Shown piece after piece: positions 56,116 through 64,000 of a DNA stretch of 64,000 bases. The notes below the pieces were generated by a model. The model made no database searches. It saw only the letters and a program-made list of their open reading frames with translations, and had not been told where the DNA came from. This DNA comes from Choristoneura fumiferana (lineage: Eukaryota; Arthropoda; Insecta; Lepidoptera; Tortricidae), in assembly GCF_025370935.1 (NCBI RefSeq), contig NC_133497.1, forward strand, positions 2,211,530 to 2,275,529, written 5' to 3'. The position numbers were made by a program, and so were the translations under genes. Within the stretch, counting starts at the first letter, position 1. Every line of letters begins with the position of its first letter.

Positions 56116-56355
56116 TTAAGTAGCCTGTATAGTGTCCCACTGCTGGGCAAAAGCCTCCCCTCTTGACCTCCACAACTCTCGTTCTGACGCAATGTCAGGC
56201 CAGTCCTTTGCGTACGTGTCCAGATCGTCCCGCCATCTCCTTCTCGGTCTGCCTCGATGTCGCTGGCCGTTCTCCGGCACCCACCAAGTAACTGTGCAAG
56301 CCCACCTTTGTGGGTGCATGCGACAGACGTGTCCAGCCCAGATGCTTATATCACA
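56116..56355 (-). pseudogene. LINE C-terminal fragment
   Basis: The minus strand is open for about 78 codons: SIWAGHVCRMHPQRW, then HRGRPRRRWRDDLDTYAKDW, then GEAFAQQWDT and a stop. This is the basic WAGH..GRPRRRW C-terminus of an RTE-like LINE. It is 5'-truncated with no visible duplication. Confidence 0.8.
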
Positions 56356-56684
56356 GAATATATAATAGTAGGTACCTCATATGTAAAAATAAAAAGGTGT
56401 TAAAAAAACAAAGTATAAATGCAACCATACTTTATTCCATCACACGCATTACATACAAAAATGAATTATCAACGAATTAAAGGAAATATCACATTTTAAT
56501 CATGTCCAATATCAACACGATTAATTATCGAGTTGTCTTAATAATATATTTTTACAATGAAAATGCTCCACAAAGGTAACTTACTTAAAATAGAAATACA
56601 AGATATTTTTTAAGTGACACAAAACAGTCCCTCGAATCAAAATCAGTGTCCCTGGCTTAGCTAGCTCTACAATATAATTATCTC

Positions 56685-56778
56685 AGCCTATATACGTCCC
56701 GCAGCACAGGCCTCTTCGTATGAGAGGGCATGGACTGTTCCCACGCCGGCCCACCGCGGATTAGGAACTTCGCACACG
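56685..56778 (-). mobile_element. SINE B fragment, reversed
   Basis: CAGCCTATATACGTCCCGCA through GTTCCCACGCCGGCCCACCG to GGAACTTCGCACACG is family B in reverse. It is cut by the MITE that begins at 56779. Confidence 0.7.
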
Positions 56779-57148
56779 ATGAGGGCTATCGTTTTTTGTC
56801 TCACCAGATGGCGCACTGTTGCGTGAGGTTTTTAAGTATGGCTTTCAAAGTCTGTTATTACGGGCGTAAAGACAAAGTTTAGATTAAAATCATATTTAAT
56901 ACACCTTAAAACCGTACCATAAAAATATCGAGCATGCCACAGTGTTGCATAGTCCCCGTTTTGTTCGGAAAAAAGGGAGGAAAACGGTTGCCGAAAGACA
57001 AAACTGTCTCAAAACACAGACATTCATTGCCCCGGAACGCATATTTGCCATAATTAATTTCAGATATTGCAAAATATTCACATAATTATTCTAATTATAA
57101 ATAAAACCGCGTAGCTCACCCAAAAACTATGACATTTGACATTTCGCA
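56779..57148. mobile_element. MITE (ATGAGGGCTA ends), copy 3
   Basis: The left end ATGAGGGCTATCG and the body (CGTTTTGTTCGGAAAAAAGG, GACATTCATTGCCCCG) match copy 2. The right end is missing after TGACATTTCGCAGG, where another SINE-like element starts. Confidence 0.75.
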
Positions 57149-57420
57149 GGTGTTTTACTTTCCTTCCCCTAAGTTCATGGTAAATTTCAATTGTAATATC
57201 GACATAAATTCCAAAATAATCACGAGGCAAACCCGCAGGGCTACTACGAAACTCGAAGTTCGTGTCGTGCGGTTCCTCTCTCTGACATTATAGTAATATT
57301 TAATACGAGCGAGAGGGACCGCACAACACGAACTAAGAGTTTCGTAGTAGCCCTGCCGGGCTCGAACCCAGGACCCTCTGCGTGAAAGGCCATAGTCTAT
57401 TCATTGGCCCATAGGCTACG
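57149..57420 (-). mobile_element. SINE-like element split by a fold-back
   Basis: On the minus strand a head with GTCCTGGGTTCGAGCCCGG (B-box-like, 57357-57376) is followed, after the fold-back insertion 57236-57355, by GAATTTATGTCGATATTACA then TTGAAATTTACCATGAAC, like the SINE B body. The head differs from SINE B, so it is a related subfamily. Confidence 0.6.
57236..57355. mobile_element. Palindromic MITE (CAGGGCTACTACG), copy 1
   Basis: The arms of about 50 bp read CAGGGCTACTACGAAACTCG, AAGTTCGTGTCGTGCGGT and the reverse complement back to CGTAGTAGCCCTG, with a short AT-rich loop. Copy 2 is at 57990-58111. No transposase. Confidence 0.85.
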
Positions 57421-57470
57421 ACTTTTTAAACAAAAATAAAAATATAATGCATTAACTATAATACTACAAA

Positions 57471-57608
57471 GGGCTGTTTCACCATCCATTGATTAGTGTT
57501 AACTGACGGTTAAATGCATTGCAATTCTATTTGCTTTGTTCGAACAGGCCGAGACGGCATCACATTAAACCGTCAGTTAACACTAATCAATGGATGGTGA
57601 AACAGCCC
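57471..57608. mobile_element. Fold-back MITE (GGGCTGTTTCACC ends)
   Basis: The arms GGGCTGTTTCACCATCCATT then GATTAGTGTTAACTGACGGT (about 42 bp) are repeated in exact reverse complement at 57565-57608. The 50-bp loop contains GCCGAGACGGCATC. Only this copy is in the window. Confidence 0.85.
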
Positions 57609-57644
57609 CTAAATGAAGGTTTTTCGACAGCGATATTTTGCCTG

Positions 57645-58185
57645 AGGGGCGTTCAAGTAATACGTAACGCAATTTTTTTAGATTGTTGACCCTTGTAACA
57701 CACCGTAACATTTTTCTGTACCGCCCCCCCCCCCTCCTTTCTAAACGTTACGTAACAATCAAATTACCATTTCTATTTAATTTCTTTTTCGTTTTTTCAG
57801 CCGTTTTCCGAATTAAGTTGGCATTTTTTCAGCACAGTCACACTGGCAACAACATGAGGCCTATAAATGCCAAGAACAACAACTGATGATGCGAATTTCC
57901 CACTTTTGAGGACATTACAGTATACACGACTTGTTACTAAAAAACTATGACGTAACGCGTTGTTTGAATACCATCCCCTCCCGCCCCTGCAGGGCTACTA
58001 CGAAACTCGAAGTTCGTATTCGTACCGTATCGTCCCTCTCGCTCTCGTATTAAATAGTATAAGTGTCAGAGGGACCGCACGACACGAACTTCGAGTTTCG
58101 TAGTAGCCCTGCTGTAACGCATCGTAACGTTTTAGAAGACTCCCTCCCCCAAAATTGCGTTACGTAATACTTGAACGGTCCCTTA
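57645..58185. mobile_element. MITE with ~32-bp inverted ends
   Basis: The left end AGGGGCGTTCAAGTAATACG TAACGCAATTTT and the right end AAAATTGCGTTACGTAATACTTGAACGGTCCCTT are inverted. Inside lie C-runs and a nested palindromic MITE (57990-58111). GTAACG/CGTTAC motifs recur subterminally (57708, 57750, 57951, 58123). Confidence 0.75.
57990..58111. mobile_element. Palindromic MITE (CAGGGCTACTACG), copy 2
   Basis: Same arms as 57236-57355, better preserved on the right side (GACACGAACTTCGAGTTTCG, TAGTAGCCCTG). It is inserted in the MITE at 57645-58185. Confidence 0.85.
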
Positions 58186-58305
58186 GAACAGAAAACAACA
58201 CGCAAACACCCAAAAGACACACACGAAGCGTATTTCAGAACGGAATAGCAATATAGCCGCCGTGTCCGCTCGCCCGCCGACGCTTGTCAACAACTGCGTG
58301 CCTCG

Positions 58306-58440
58306 TACAGTCACCAGCACCAACATCTGACACAACAAGCGTGCATAAATATCTGATACGACTCTATTTCTAGGGCCGGAAGGACGTGTCAGATATTTTT
58401 GCACGCTCCGCTGTGGCAGATATGAATGCTGGTGACTGTA
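58306..58440. mobile_element. TA-flanked MITE (CAGTCACC ends), copy 2
   Basis: TACAGTCACCAGCACCAACA at the left and AATGCTGGTGACTGTA at the right, with CGTGCATAAATATCTGA and TCAGATATTTTTGCACGC inside. The orientation of the unequal interior is opposite to copies 1 and 3. Confidence 0.85.
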
Positions 58441-59002
58441 CCACGAAACTCAACGTGGGGTTAAGCGACGCTTGTCATACAGTTTGTGATATTTATGAAC
58501 TCTCAGCAAAGGGACAATACGGATAAATCAAGAAATAAGTGTCCATTATTTCTGATAATTTAACTGAGGAGTAAAGAGAATCTAGACACGCGGTAGAGTG
58601 TCAAGCCAAGTTCAAGCTAACGGAACTGGCGAGCAGCACCGCGTGTAATTTTACACGAAATTTGGAGCCACTTTTGACCCCCTCGTAACTACAAAAACTA
58701 TTTTACATAAACGTGTCAAATTTGTCTCATTTATTAAGACTTGTGAGATACATTATGTGCTTCTAATTTCATAAACACACCTCAAACGGTTATTTAGATA
58801 TTAACATCCAAAAATCGTCATTTTTATCACTGACTCACCTATAGATCAAAATTCTAACCCATTTCCAGATGACCTAGAAAGTTCAAATTTGGCTTCCAGA
58901 TAGGTAGTTGGGTCAATAAAAATAAATAAATCAGAAACTAGTACATTATTATAATTTTATTATAATTTTTAAATTAAATTATTTCTGTACAAATAGTAAT
59001 GA
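58441..59002. other. Unassigned AT-rich stretch
   Basis: No gene, no repeat that recurs in the window, and no strong inverted repeat. Confidence 0.4.
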
Positions 59003-59092
59003 TATCCCATCAAATCATAAATGTGAAATAAGAGCCAAGTTCAATATTATGATATATGCCTTGATTGTTGATTTAACAACAAAAGAAGTGAG

Positions 59093-59705
59093 TTAAGATT
59101 GGTTTTTTGGAATCTTTTTGTATTTTTTTTTATTTCAATTCCCAATTTTTACTTTTACGGTCATCCGTAAAACCGAAATTGAAAATACAAACTGAAATAT
59201 AGATGCACAGAAAAAACAGAAAAATAAGACCATCACTGGGAATCGAACCCAGGTCCTCGGTCAGTGATGGTCTTATTTTTCTGTTTTTTCTGTGCATCTA
59301 TATTTCAGTTTGTATTTTCAATTTCGGTTTTACGGGATGACCGTAAAAGTAAAAATTTGGAATTGAAATAAAAAAAAATACAAAAAGATTCCAAAAAACC
59401 AATCTTAATTTGATTGCTTAGAAACGATATCTCTTGTCCGGGTGAGCGGTTAGTTCCAAAGGAATGCCGAAAAAGTTTGAGGGCTTACGGCATAGATGTC
59501 GCTAGCGTCGCTGCTTAAGTGACTAAGTAAGAAACACAAGCTGAGATATGAGGTGCATAGGGAAATTCGTGTCGGTACTACCGTTGACCATCAGTGGTGT
59601 AGCGGTATAGCACGCGGTACGGATTACCGAGGACCTGGGTTCGATTCCCAGTGATGGTCTTATTTTTCTGTTTTTTCTGTACATCTATATTTCAGTTTGT
59701 ATTTT
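59093..59705 (+). mobile_element. Family C hairpin/tRNA-like retroposon, copy 3
   Basis: Bounded by CAAAAGAAGTGAG (59080-59092 and 59706-59718). It is longer than copies 1 and 2 because its hairpin (about 59096-59239 with 59262-59405) has arms of about 140 bp. Those arms extend into the tail and the first part of the tRNA-like block. A complete tRNA-like block follows at 59586-59659. The linker (GCTTAGAAACGATATCTCTTG and onward) matches copies 1 and 2. Confidence 0.88.
59586..59659 (+). other. tRNA-like block of family C copy 3
   Basis: 74 nt, identical in plan to copy 2: GACCATC/GATGGTC ends and a CTGGGTTCGATTCCCAG T arm. The anticodon stem-loop GCGGTACGGATTACCG has no U33; if a 7-nt loop is drawn, the nominal anticodon is GGA. 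A Ser tRNA would need a long variable arm, which is absent. Confidence 0.7.
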
Positions 59706-59935
59706 CAAAAGAAGTGAGATCTAAATGCGTGCCAAGTGCCAAGTTCAATGGTCAGTTCAGTCATTAAAATCAACAATCAAGGCATATATCATAATATTGA
59801 ACTTGGCTCTCATTCACATTTATGATTTGATGGGATAATATTAATAGAAACTATTCGATTAATACTTCAATAAAAATTTAATTTAAGCATATTTGGCATC
59901 TTTTGAACATGAAACTACCGTGAGACTCACTCATA

Positions 59936-60143
59936 TTAAATGATATTGTAACGGATAACTCACGTCTTAAACCGAGTTTAGCTCAACCTGTTTCGGGCAT
60001 GTTCGCTCGCGCGCTCTGTGCGTGTTGCGGCAGCCGCCGAGTCGCGTTCGCGTGCTCCTGAGTAGAAGGGCTATGAAATAGCCCGAAACATGTCGAGCTA
60101 AACTCGGTTTAAGACGTGAGTTATCCGTTACAATATCATTTAA
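59936..60143. mobile_element. Fold-back MITE with ~52-bp arms
   Basis: ATTAAATGATATTGTAACGG, ATAACTCACGTCTTAAACCG and AGTTTAGCTC at the left pair exactly with the reverse complement ending GTTACAATATCATTTAAT. The GC-rich loop (60005-60060) contains a second pair, TTTCGGGC with GCCCGAAA. Confidence 0.85.
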
Positions 60144-60309
60144 TATTTGGCATCACTGAAAACATTATTATTCTCAAGTACATTTAGATTAAACAATGTG
60201 CTTTAAAATTAAATTGGAATAATTCAGGCAGCGGTTGGATACCAACTGTTTATTCCGATATCCAGCAGAAATATTAGGAAAAACAGTTGCCTGTGTTATT
60301 CAAGAGATC

Positions 60310-60449
60310 TATAGTCTGTCAAAAAAAGAGTAGAAATTAAAAAGTGGCAACACTGTAGTGTCATCCCTTTCAAACCCTGTCAAACCAAAAAGAGAGGACA
60401 CTACAGTGTTGCTACTTTTTAATTTCTACTCTTTTTTGACAGACTATAG
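60310..60449. mobile_element. Fold-back MITE (TATAGTCTGTCAAA ends)
   Basis: The arms TATAGTCTGTCAAAAAAAGA, GTAGAAATTAAAAAGTGGCA and ACACTGTAGTGTC pair with GACACTACAGTGTTGCTACT and onward to GACAGACTATA. The loop is about 35 bp with TTTCAAACCCTGTCAAACC. The outermost TA on each side could be the target duplication. Confidence 0.85.
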
Positions 60450-60534
60450 TTACCTGCACACAAAATTTCATCGTTCAGCCATTAAGTTAAAGGGTAACAA
60501 ACATATACGAACTTTCGCATTTATAATTATTAAG

Positions 60535-60605
60535 TAGGATATCCTATGACTGGGTGTAGGCCTCCTCTCTGACTAAGAGGGCTTGCCAAGATTCCATGAC
60601 GTGTT
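60535..60605 (-). mobile_element. Diverged SINE B tail
   Basis: GGATATCCTATGACTGGGTG, TAGGCCTCCTCTCTGACTAA and GAGGGCTTGCC resemble the reversed 3' end of family B. It is short and diverged. Confidence 0.45.
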
Positions 60606-60722
60606 TATCACCAGGAACTTCCAGTGATCAGCAAATACCATCATTTTTGAAATTTGGTCAGTGGGGTAGTCTCAAACCATTAGGGCCTACGCTAGCTAGC
60701 ATACCTGCGGGCGCAGGACAGG

Positions 60723-60854
60723 TACAGTCACCTGCATAAATATCTGCCACAGCGGAGCGTGCAAAAATATCCGACACGTCTTACCGGCCCTAGAAACAGA
60801 GTTGTATCAGATATTTATGCACGCTTGTGTCAGATATTGGTGATGGTGACTGTA
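60723..60854. mobile_element. TA-flanked MITE (CAGTCACC ends), copy 3
   Basis: TACAGTCACCTGCATAAATA at the left and GGTGATGGTGACTGTA at the right. GAGCGTGCAAAAATATCCGA lies near the left and TCAGATATTTATGCACGC towards the right. It ends about 110 bp before the ALG10 stop codon, so it may be within that gene's 3' untranslated region. Confidence 0.82.
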
Positions 60855-60962
60855 CAATCCCATGCACGCGACGCGCGCAGTTAGCGCTGCTCGTACTGTT
60901 GTTCAACAGGCGGCCACCCGCTCCGCGCAAGCGTCATCTAGCGTAGACCCTTAAACTCTAAT

Positions 60963-62408
60963 TTACCAAATAATTCTCTGTGCATAATCAAAATCCTTCC
61001 ACATAATCTCTTTACTGAAAAACAAATAAAACGTAACTGCATTAATCACTAAATACCACAAGAATTCAAACGCTACAATGTTATTCGACGGACGAACGAA
61101 ACGCAGCCTCAAAATTATATACGGGACCAAAAAATACCTAATCTCAATCATTTTCTGCAATGACAACACCAAGAACAGACTAATTGTGTATGGCAACAAA
61201 AACGCAACACAGTTCTGATCTTTCAAATTATCGTACAAACTGAATAATAGAAAGGTATAAGGAAGTATCATTAGGTATTTAGCGAATTCATATTTTCCAT
61301 ACCACCGGTTCCAAACATAAAATGTATAATGACGGTTATCTGCTAGTAAATAGGGATGTGCTATAGTGTTAAAGTGAATTATGAGGGTGAATAAAATGGA
61401 ATACAACACTATTTTAGTCTTATTTCTCATCATAAGTCTCAAAGTAGATGGTATTTTGGCAATTACATATGGCAATGCAAAGACACCATAAAAAATCAAA
61501 AAATATAGCATCTGTGGTAAATGCAAGGAAGCTTCATGGGCTGTCTTATCACCGACTACTAAAGAGCCGTTTTTAAAAACAAAAACTAGAAACGAAACTA
61601 AAGTTACACTATGAGTAATTATAATAAGCCAGTCTTGTGCGGTTAAGAACTTGAAAAACGTTCCAAAACATGTTGTTATATGATATCCCAGAGCTAAGAA
61701 TACATCATTAATACTGTAGTAGCGTTTCAACTTTGATGCATCAACGTCCTTAGCGATAACAGAATTGGTGCTTAAATTAGATTTCGTTAAATACTTATTA
61801 CCGAAAACTCTAGAACTCTTTATCATAATATCTAGCATTTTGTGACCTAATACCATAGCTACATAGACTACATTAGTCTGTCGCATCAGCACACTACACA
61901 TGCCAAAAACCAGAATAAAAAATTTATGCTTACTCGTAAAACATAATCTTGAAAATGCAAGCAAAAATGTCAACGACAATGTATCAGTATAATACACATG
62001 GGAGAAGAAATACAACGGAGGCAACAGAGCCAAATTGAACGCCTGCAACACAATTTTAAACTGGCTCTCCGAGTTACTACCATAAATGAACTTTAAAATT
62101 GACGAGAAAATCATGAGGTTTACACATGAAGCAACTAGGTTCACGAAACGTAAACTATATGTGTCGCATTCAAAGTATGTGCCTACAGTAGCAGCAGTTA
62201 CTAAATATAGCCCTGGTAGAGTTGTTATTTTCGGGTCCCAGTGTGAGAAGTTACGTTGGCAGTAAGCGATACCCTGAGGGATGTGGAACAGCTCATCGAT
62301 GACTATTTGTGTAGTGTCATGGACTTTGTCGAAGATCAGCTTTGATGTTGTGAAGTAGAAGGCCAGAGCCAGCAGCAGGAACAAGTAGTATTTACGGGTT
62401 GGTTTCAT
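60963..62408 (-). CDS. ALG10: ALG10 alpha-1,2-glucosyltransferase
   Basis: Adds the third, terminal glucose to the dolichol-linked N-glycan precursor in the endoplasmic reticulum, using dolichyl-phosphate-glucose as donor. This glucose is what oligosaccharyltransferase recognises best. The ORF is intact over 481 codons, close to the family's usual length, and has several hydrophobic membrane segments (the first at about residues 7-22). Family hallmarks are DELFHIPQGIAYC (38-50) and HWDPKITTLPGLYLV (56-70). The conserved end is DYAQRIIW. The ATG at 62408 is the natural start: on the minus strand it follows a 3' splice site (TTATTATTTCAG at 62426-62437) by 17 bases, implying an intron in the 5' untranslated region and a non-coding first exon at higher coordinates. 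I see no disabling change. Confidence 0.96.
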   Translation of the reverse strand: MKPTRKYYLFLLLALAFYFTTSKLIFDKVHDTTQIVIDELFHIPQGIAYCQRNFSHWDPKITTLPGLYLVTAATVGTYFECDTYSLRFVNLVASCVNLMIFSSILKFIYGSNSESQFKIVLQAFNLALLPPLYFFSHVYYTDTLSLTFLLAFSRLCFTSKHKFFILVFGMCSVLMRQTNVVYVAMVLGHKMLDIMIKSSRVFGNKYLTKSNLSTNSVIAKDVDASKLKRYYSINDVFLALGYHITTCFGTFFKFLTAQDWLIIITHSVTLVSFLVFVFKNGSLVVGDKTAHEASLHLPQMLYFLIFYGVFALPYVIAKIPSTLRLMMRNKTKIVLYSILFTLIIHFNTIAHPYLLADNRHYTFYVWNRWYGKYEFAKYLMILPYTFLLFSLYDNLKDQNCVAFLLPYTISLFLVLSLQKMIEIRYFLVPYIILRLRFVRPSNNIVAFEFLWYLVINAVTFYLFFSKEIMWKDFDYAQRIIW

Positions 62409-62437
62409 GGCAGCAGTTTCAGATCTGAAATAATTAT

Positions 62438-64000
62438 TATTTTTTTATTTATTTATTTACAACATGGATGGAATTATAAACAGGCAGGTCTAGATGTGAT
62501 GCCTGTTAAGACATTAGGACACAAGAATATTAGAGGGTCAATTAAGTATTTATACAACTTTGTTAAAAATTTACTGCAGATGACATAGTTAAAATAGGTT
62601 TAAAATAGGTTATTAATTAAACCTATAATGAATTATAAATTCATATTATATATTTTAGTGTAAGATGCACAATAATTTTTGATATTATTAGATATAGTTT
62701 AATTCTATAAAATATAATAAAGGTAGAGTTCTACATGATTTATCCTATCAGAATAAATCAGCACATTTAAAAAGGGATTCCTTAATAATGAACAGCAAGA
62801 AATAATTTAGTATTTTATATGAAATTATTACAAATGGTTAAATATGAATAATTATTATGTATATATATATAATATATAATATTATATTAAATAATATATA
62901 ATAGATTAAGATGTTTATAGTTAAGTGCAAGTTGTTGTTCATTGTGGCGTTCTAAGAAGCCTTTGTCCAGCAGTGACGTCTTCGGGCTGATGATGATGAT
63001 GATGATGATGACATAAATGTTTTTATTATCCAAATCATTTCTAGACCACGGTAATCAGGCACCAAAGCCATAAACAGAAAAAAAGAGCAAGTTTTTTTTA
63101 ATACAATTATAAATTAGTTAACTTATATATTAAAGGCAATGAGCATGAGAGACTGGGTTGGGTTAGAGTTACATATTTCTTCCGTGGATGTTGTAAGAGC
63201 GCCTGAGGATAGGTTAAGGTATACCATAGGCAACCTGTCACTATTGTACCGTTTTTGTCAAACTTAAAACCTAAATTTGCTTAAAGTGGCTCCGAAGCGG
63301 TAATGTTTTGTGTGCTCTACCTACCCCATTTGGGAATAAAGGCGTGATATTTGTGTGTGTGTGTGTATGAGCATTTATTGCATTGTTGGAAAATAAACAT
63401 TTTCCTCAAAATCACAGTGAAAAGCGGTGTGTAACTTGTTCATTAAACATATTTTGCCCTCAACCTCAAGTATCAACCCTCACCTCGGCTCACGGGTGAA
63501 ATAAATCTATAGGTCATTATTATATGTATATGCTTTAATTATTATTAAACACTACATGAAATTAGACGGTCTGACTATACCAAAGGGGGCCTACTTTTTT
63601 TTAGTTAAGCCCTAGACATTGTCACCAGCTTTGTTATTTTGGATATTATTTCAAAATTCTTAAGATTCTTTTTTCAATGAATGAATGAGGATATTTAAAA
63701 AATCTTTTTTTTATAAGACTGCCTCAATCCAGAATGGTGTAGAAAAAAATAGCAAATGCGAAAATGTACACTGGAGGTTTGTATCTTCACAGGCATATTA
63801 TTATTTAGACTCAGGAAGTACCTATCATGAAAAATATTGAAATTATTTTTAATTTATAAAATACTGAAATGAAACAAACATTACCTAAATAAAGTATTTA
63901 TTCCGACCTTTGTTCTCAACAGAAACATTGAAGCCAATACATTTAGATAAGATTATTACAAATTAATTTTAGTTTCATACCTACAAGGCAAGGCGTGTCT
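62438..64000. other. Upstream flank of ALG10 with repeats
   Basis: It should contain the ALG10 promoter and first exon, which I cannot fix. A minus-strand ..TTTAG/GTAATG junction near 63885 is one possible donor. There is AT-rich DNA with (AT)n at about 62860-62890. A LINE tail lies at 62950-63010 on the plus strand (GTCCAGCAGTGACGTCTTCGG plus (GAT)n). A retroelement 3' end is at about 63125-63370 (CTCTACCTACCCCATTTGGG, ATAAAGGCGTGATA, (TG)n). Confidence 0.5.

Larger units (their letters stand above)
59003..59838. mobile_element. Fold-back element with ~68-bp arms, family C inside
   Basis: ATCCCATCAAATCATAAATG then AGCCAAGTTCAATATTATGA then TATATGCCTTGATTGTTGATTT at the left is repeated in reverse complement at 59766-59838. 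If the family C insertion (59093-59705) is removed, only about 220 bp remain, so the original element was a small palindromic MITE. Confidence 0.8.

Overview
The window is insect nuclear DNA and almost certainly lepidopteran (moth or butterfly). It is AT-rich and intron-bearing. It is full of repeat types I know from Lepidoptera: tRNA-derived SINEs whose tails end in (GAT)n, RTE-like LINE 3' ends with trinucleotide tails, short Helitrons that start TC..ACTAATATTATAAATG and end in a GC hairpin plus CTAG, and the common 'GGTTCCG..GGCCGGTTTT' repeat. I cannot name the species. Two runs of N (3762-3861 and 37659-37882) show this is a draft scaffold.

Four host genes can be supported. (1) A five-finger C2H2 zinc-finger gene on the minus strand (29978-33982; 5' exons uncertain). 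(2) A complete six-exon omega-class glutathione transferase on the plus strand (36257-43774, 240 aa), with Asn at position 29 where the omega class normally has its catalytic Cys. (3) A complete six-exon PLPP4/5-type lipid phosphate phosphatase on the plus strand (45854-50479, 280 aa) with all three PAP2 motifs. (4) ALG10, the last glucosyltransferase of the N-glycan lipid precursor, intact in one coding exon on the minus strand (60963-62408, 481 aa). The genes look like unrelated neighbours and I see no shared pathway.

Layout. 1-22 kb is gene-free: a 2.4-kb near-identical direct repeat (2-2372 and 19672-22054) flanks LINE remnants, a Helitron with a tandem array, a TA-flanked DNA transposon and minisatellites. 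22-30 kb is nested transposons, including a hAT inside a Helitron. 30-34 kb holds the zinc-finger gene, whose introns carry CTCATACT-type arrays and a decayed duplicate of one exon end. 36-50.5 kb holds the GST and phosphatase genes with repeat-filled introns. 50.5-57 kb is intergenic. 57-60.9 kb is a dense cluster of fold-back elements just downstream of ALG10.

Family names used below are local. A: poly(A) LINE-tail family, carrying 'ATGGCAAACGAGCAAGTGGG'. B: tRNA-derived SINE with (GAT)n tail. C: hairpin plus tRNA-like retroposon. D: Helitrons. E: 'AATCTGGTAGTGACATCC' repeat. F: 'GGTTCCG..GGCCGGTTTT' repeat. No function for the window as a whole and no undescribed pathway is claimed. The strongest unusual signals are family C, the fold-back cluster, the GST active-site change, and two places where pieces of host exons were copied into introns.
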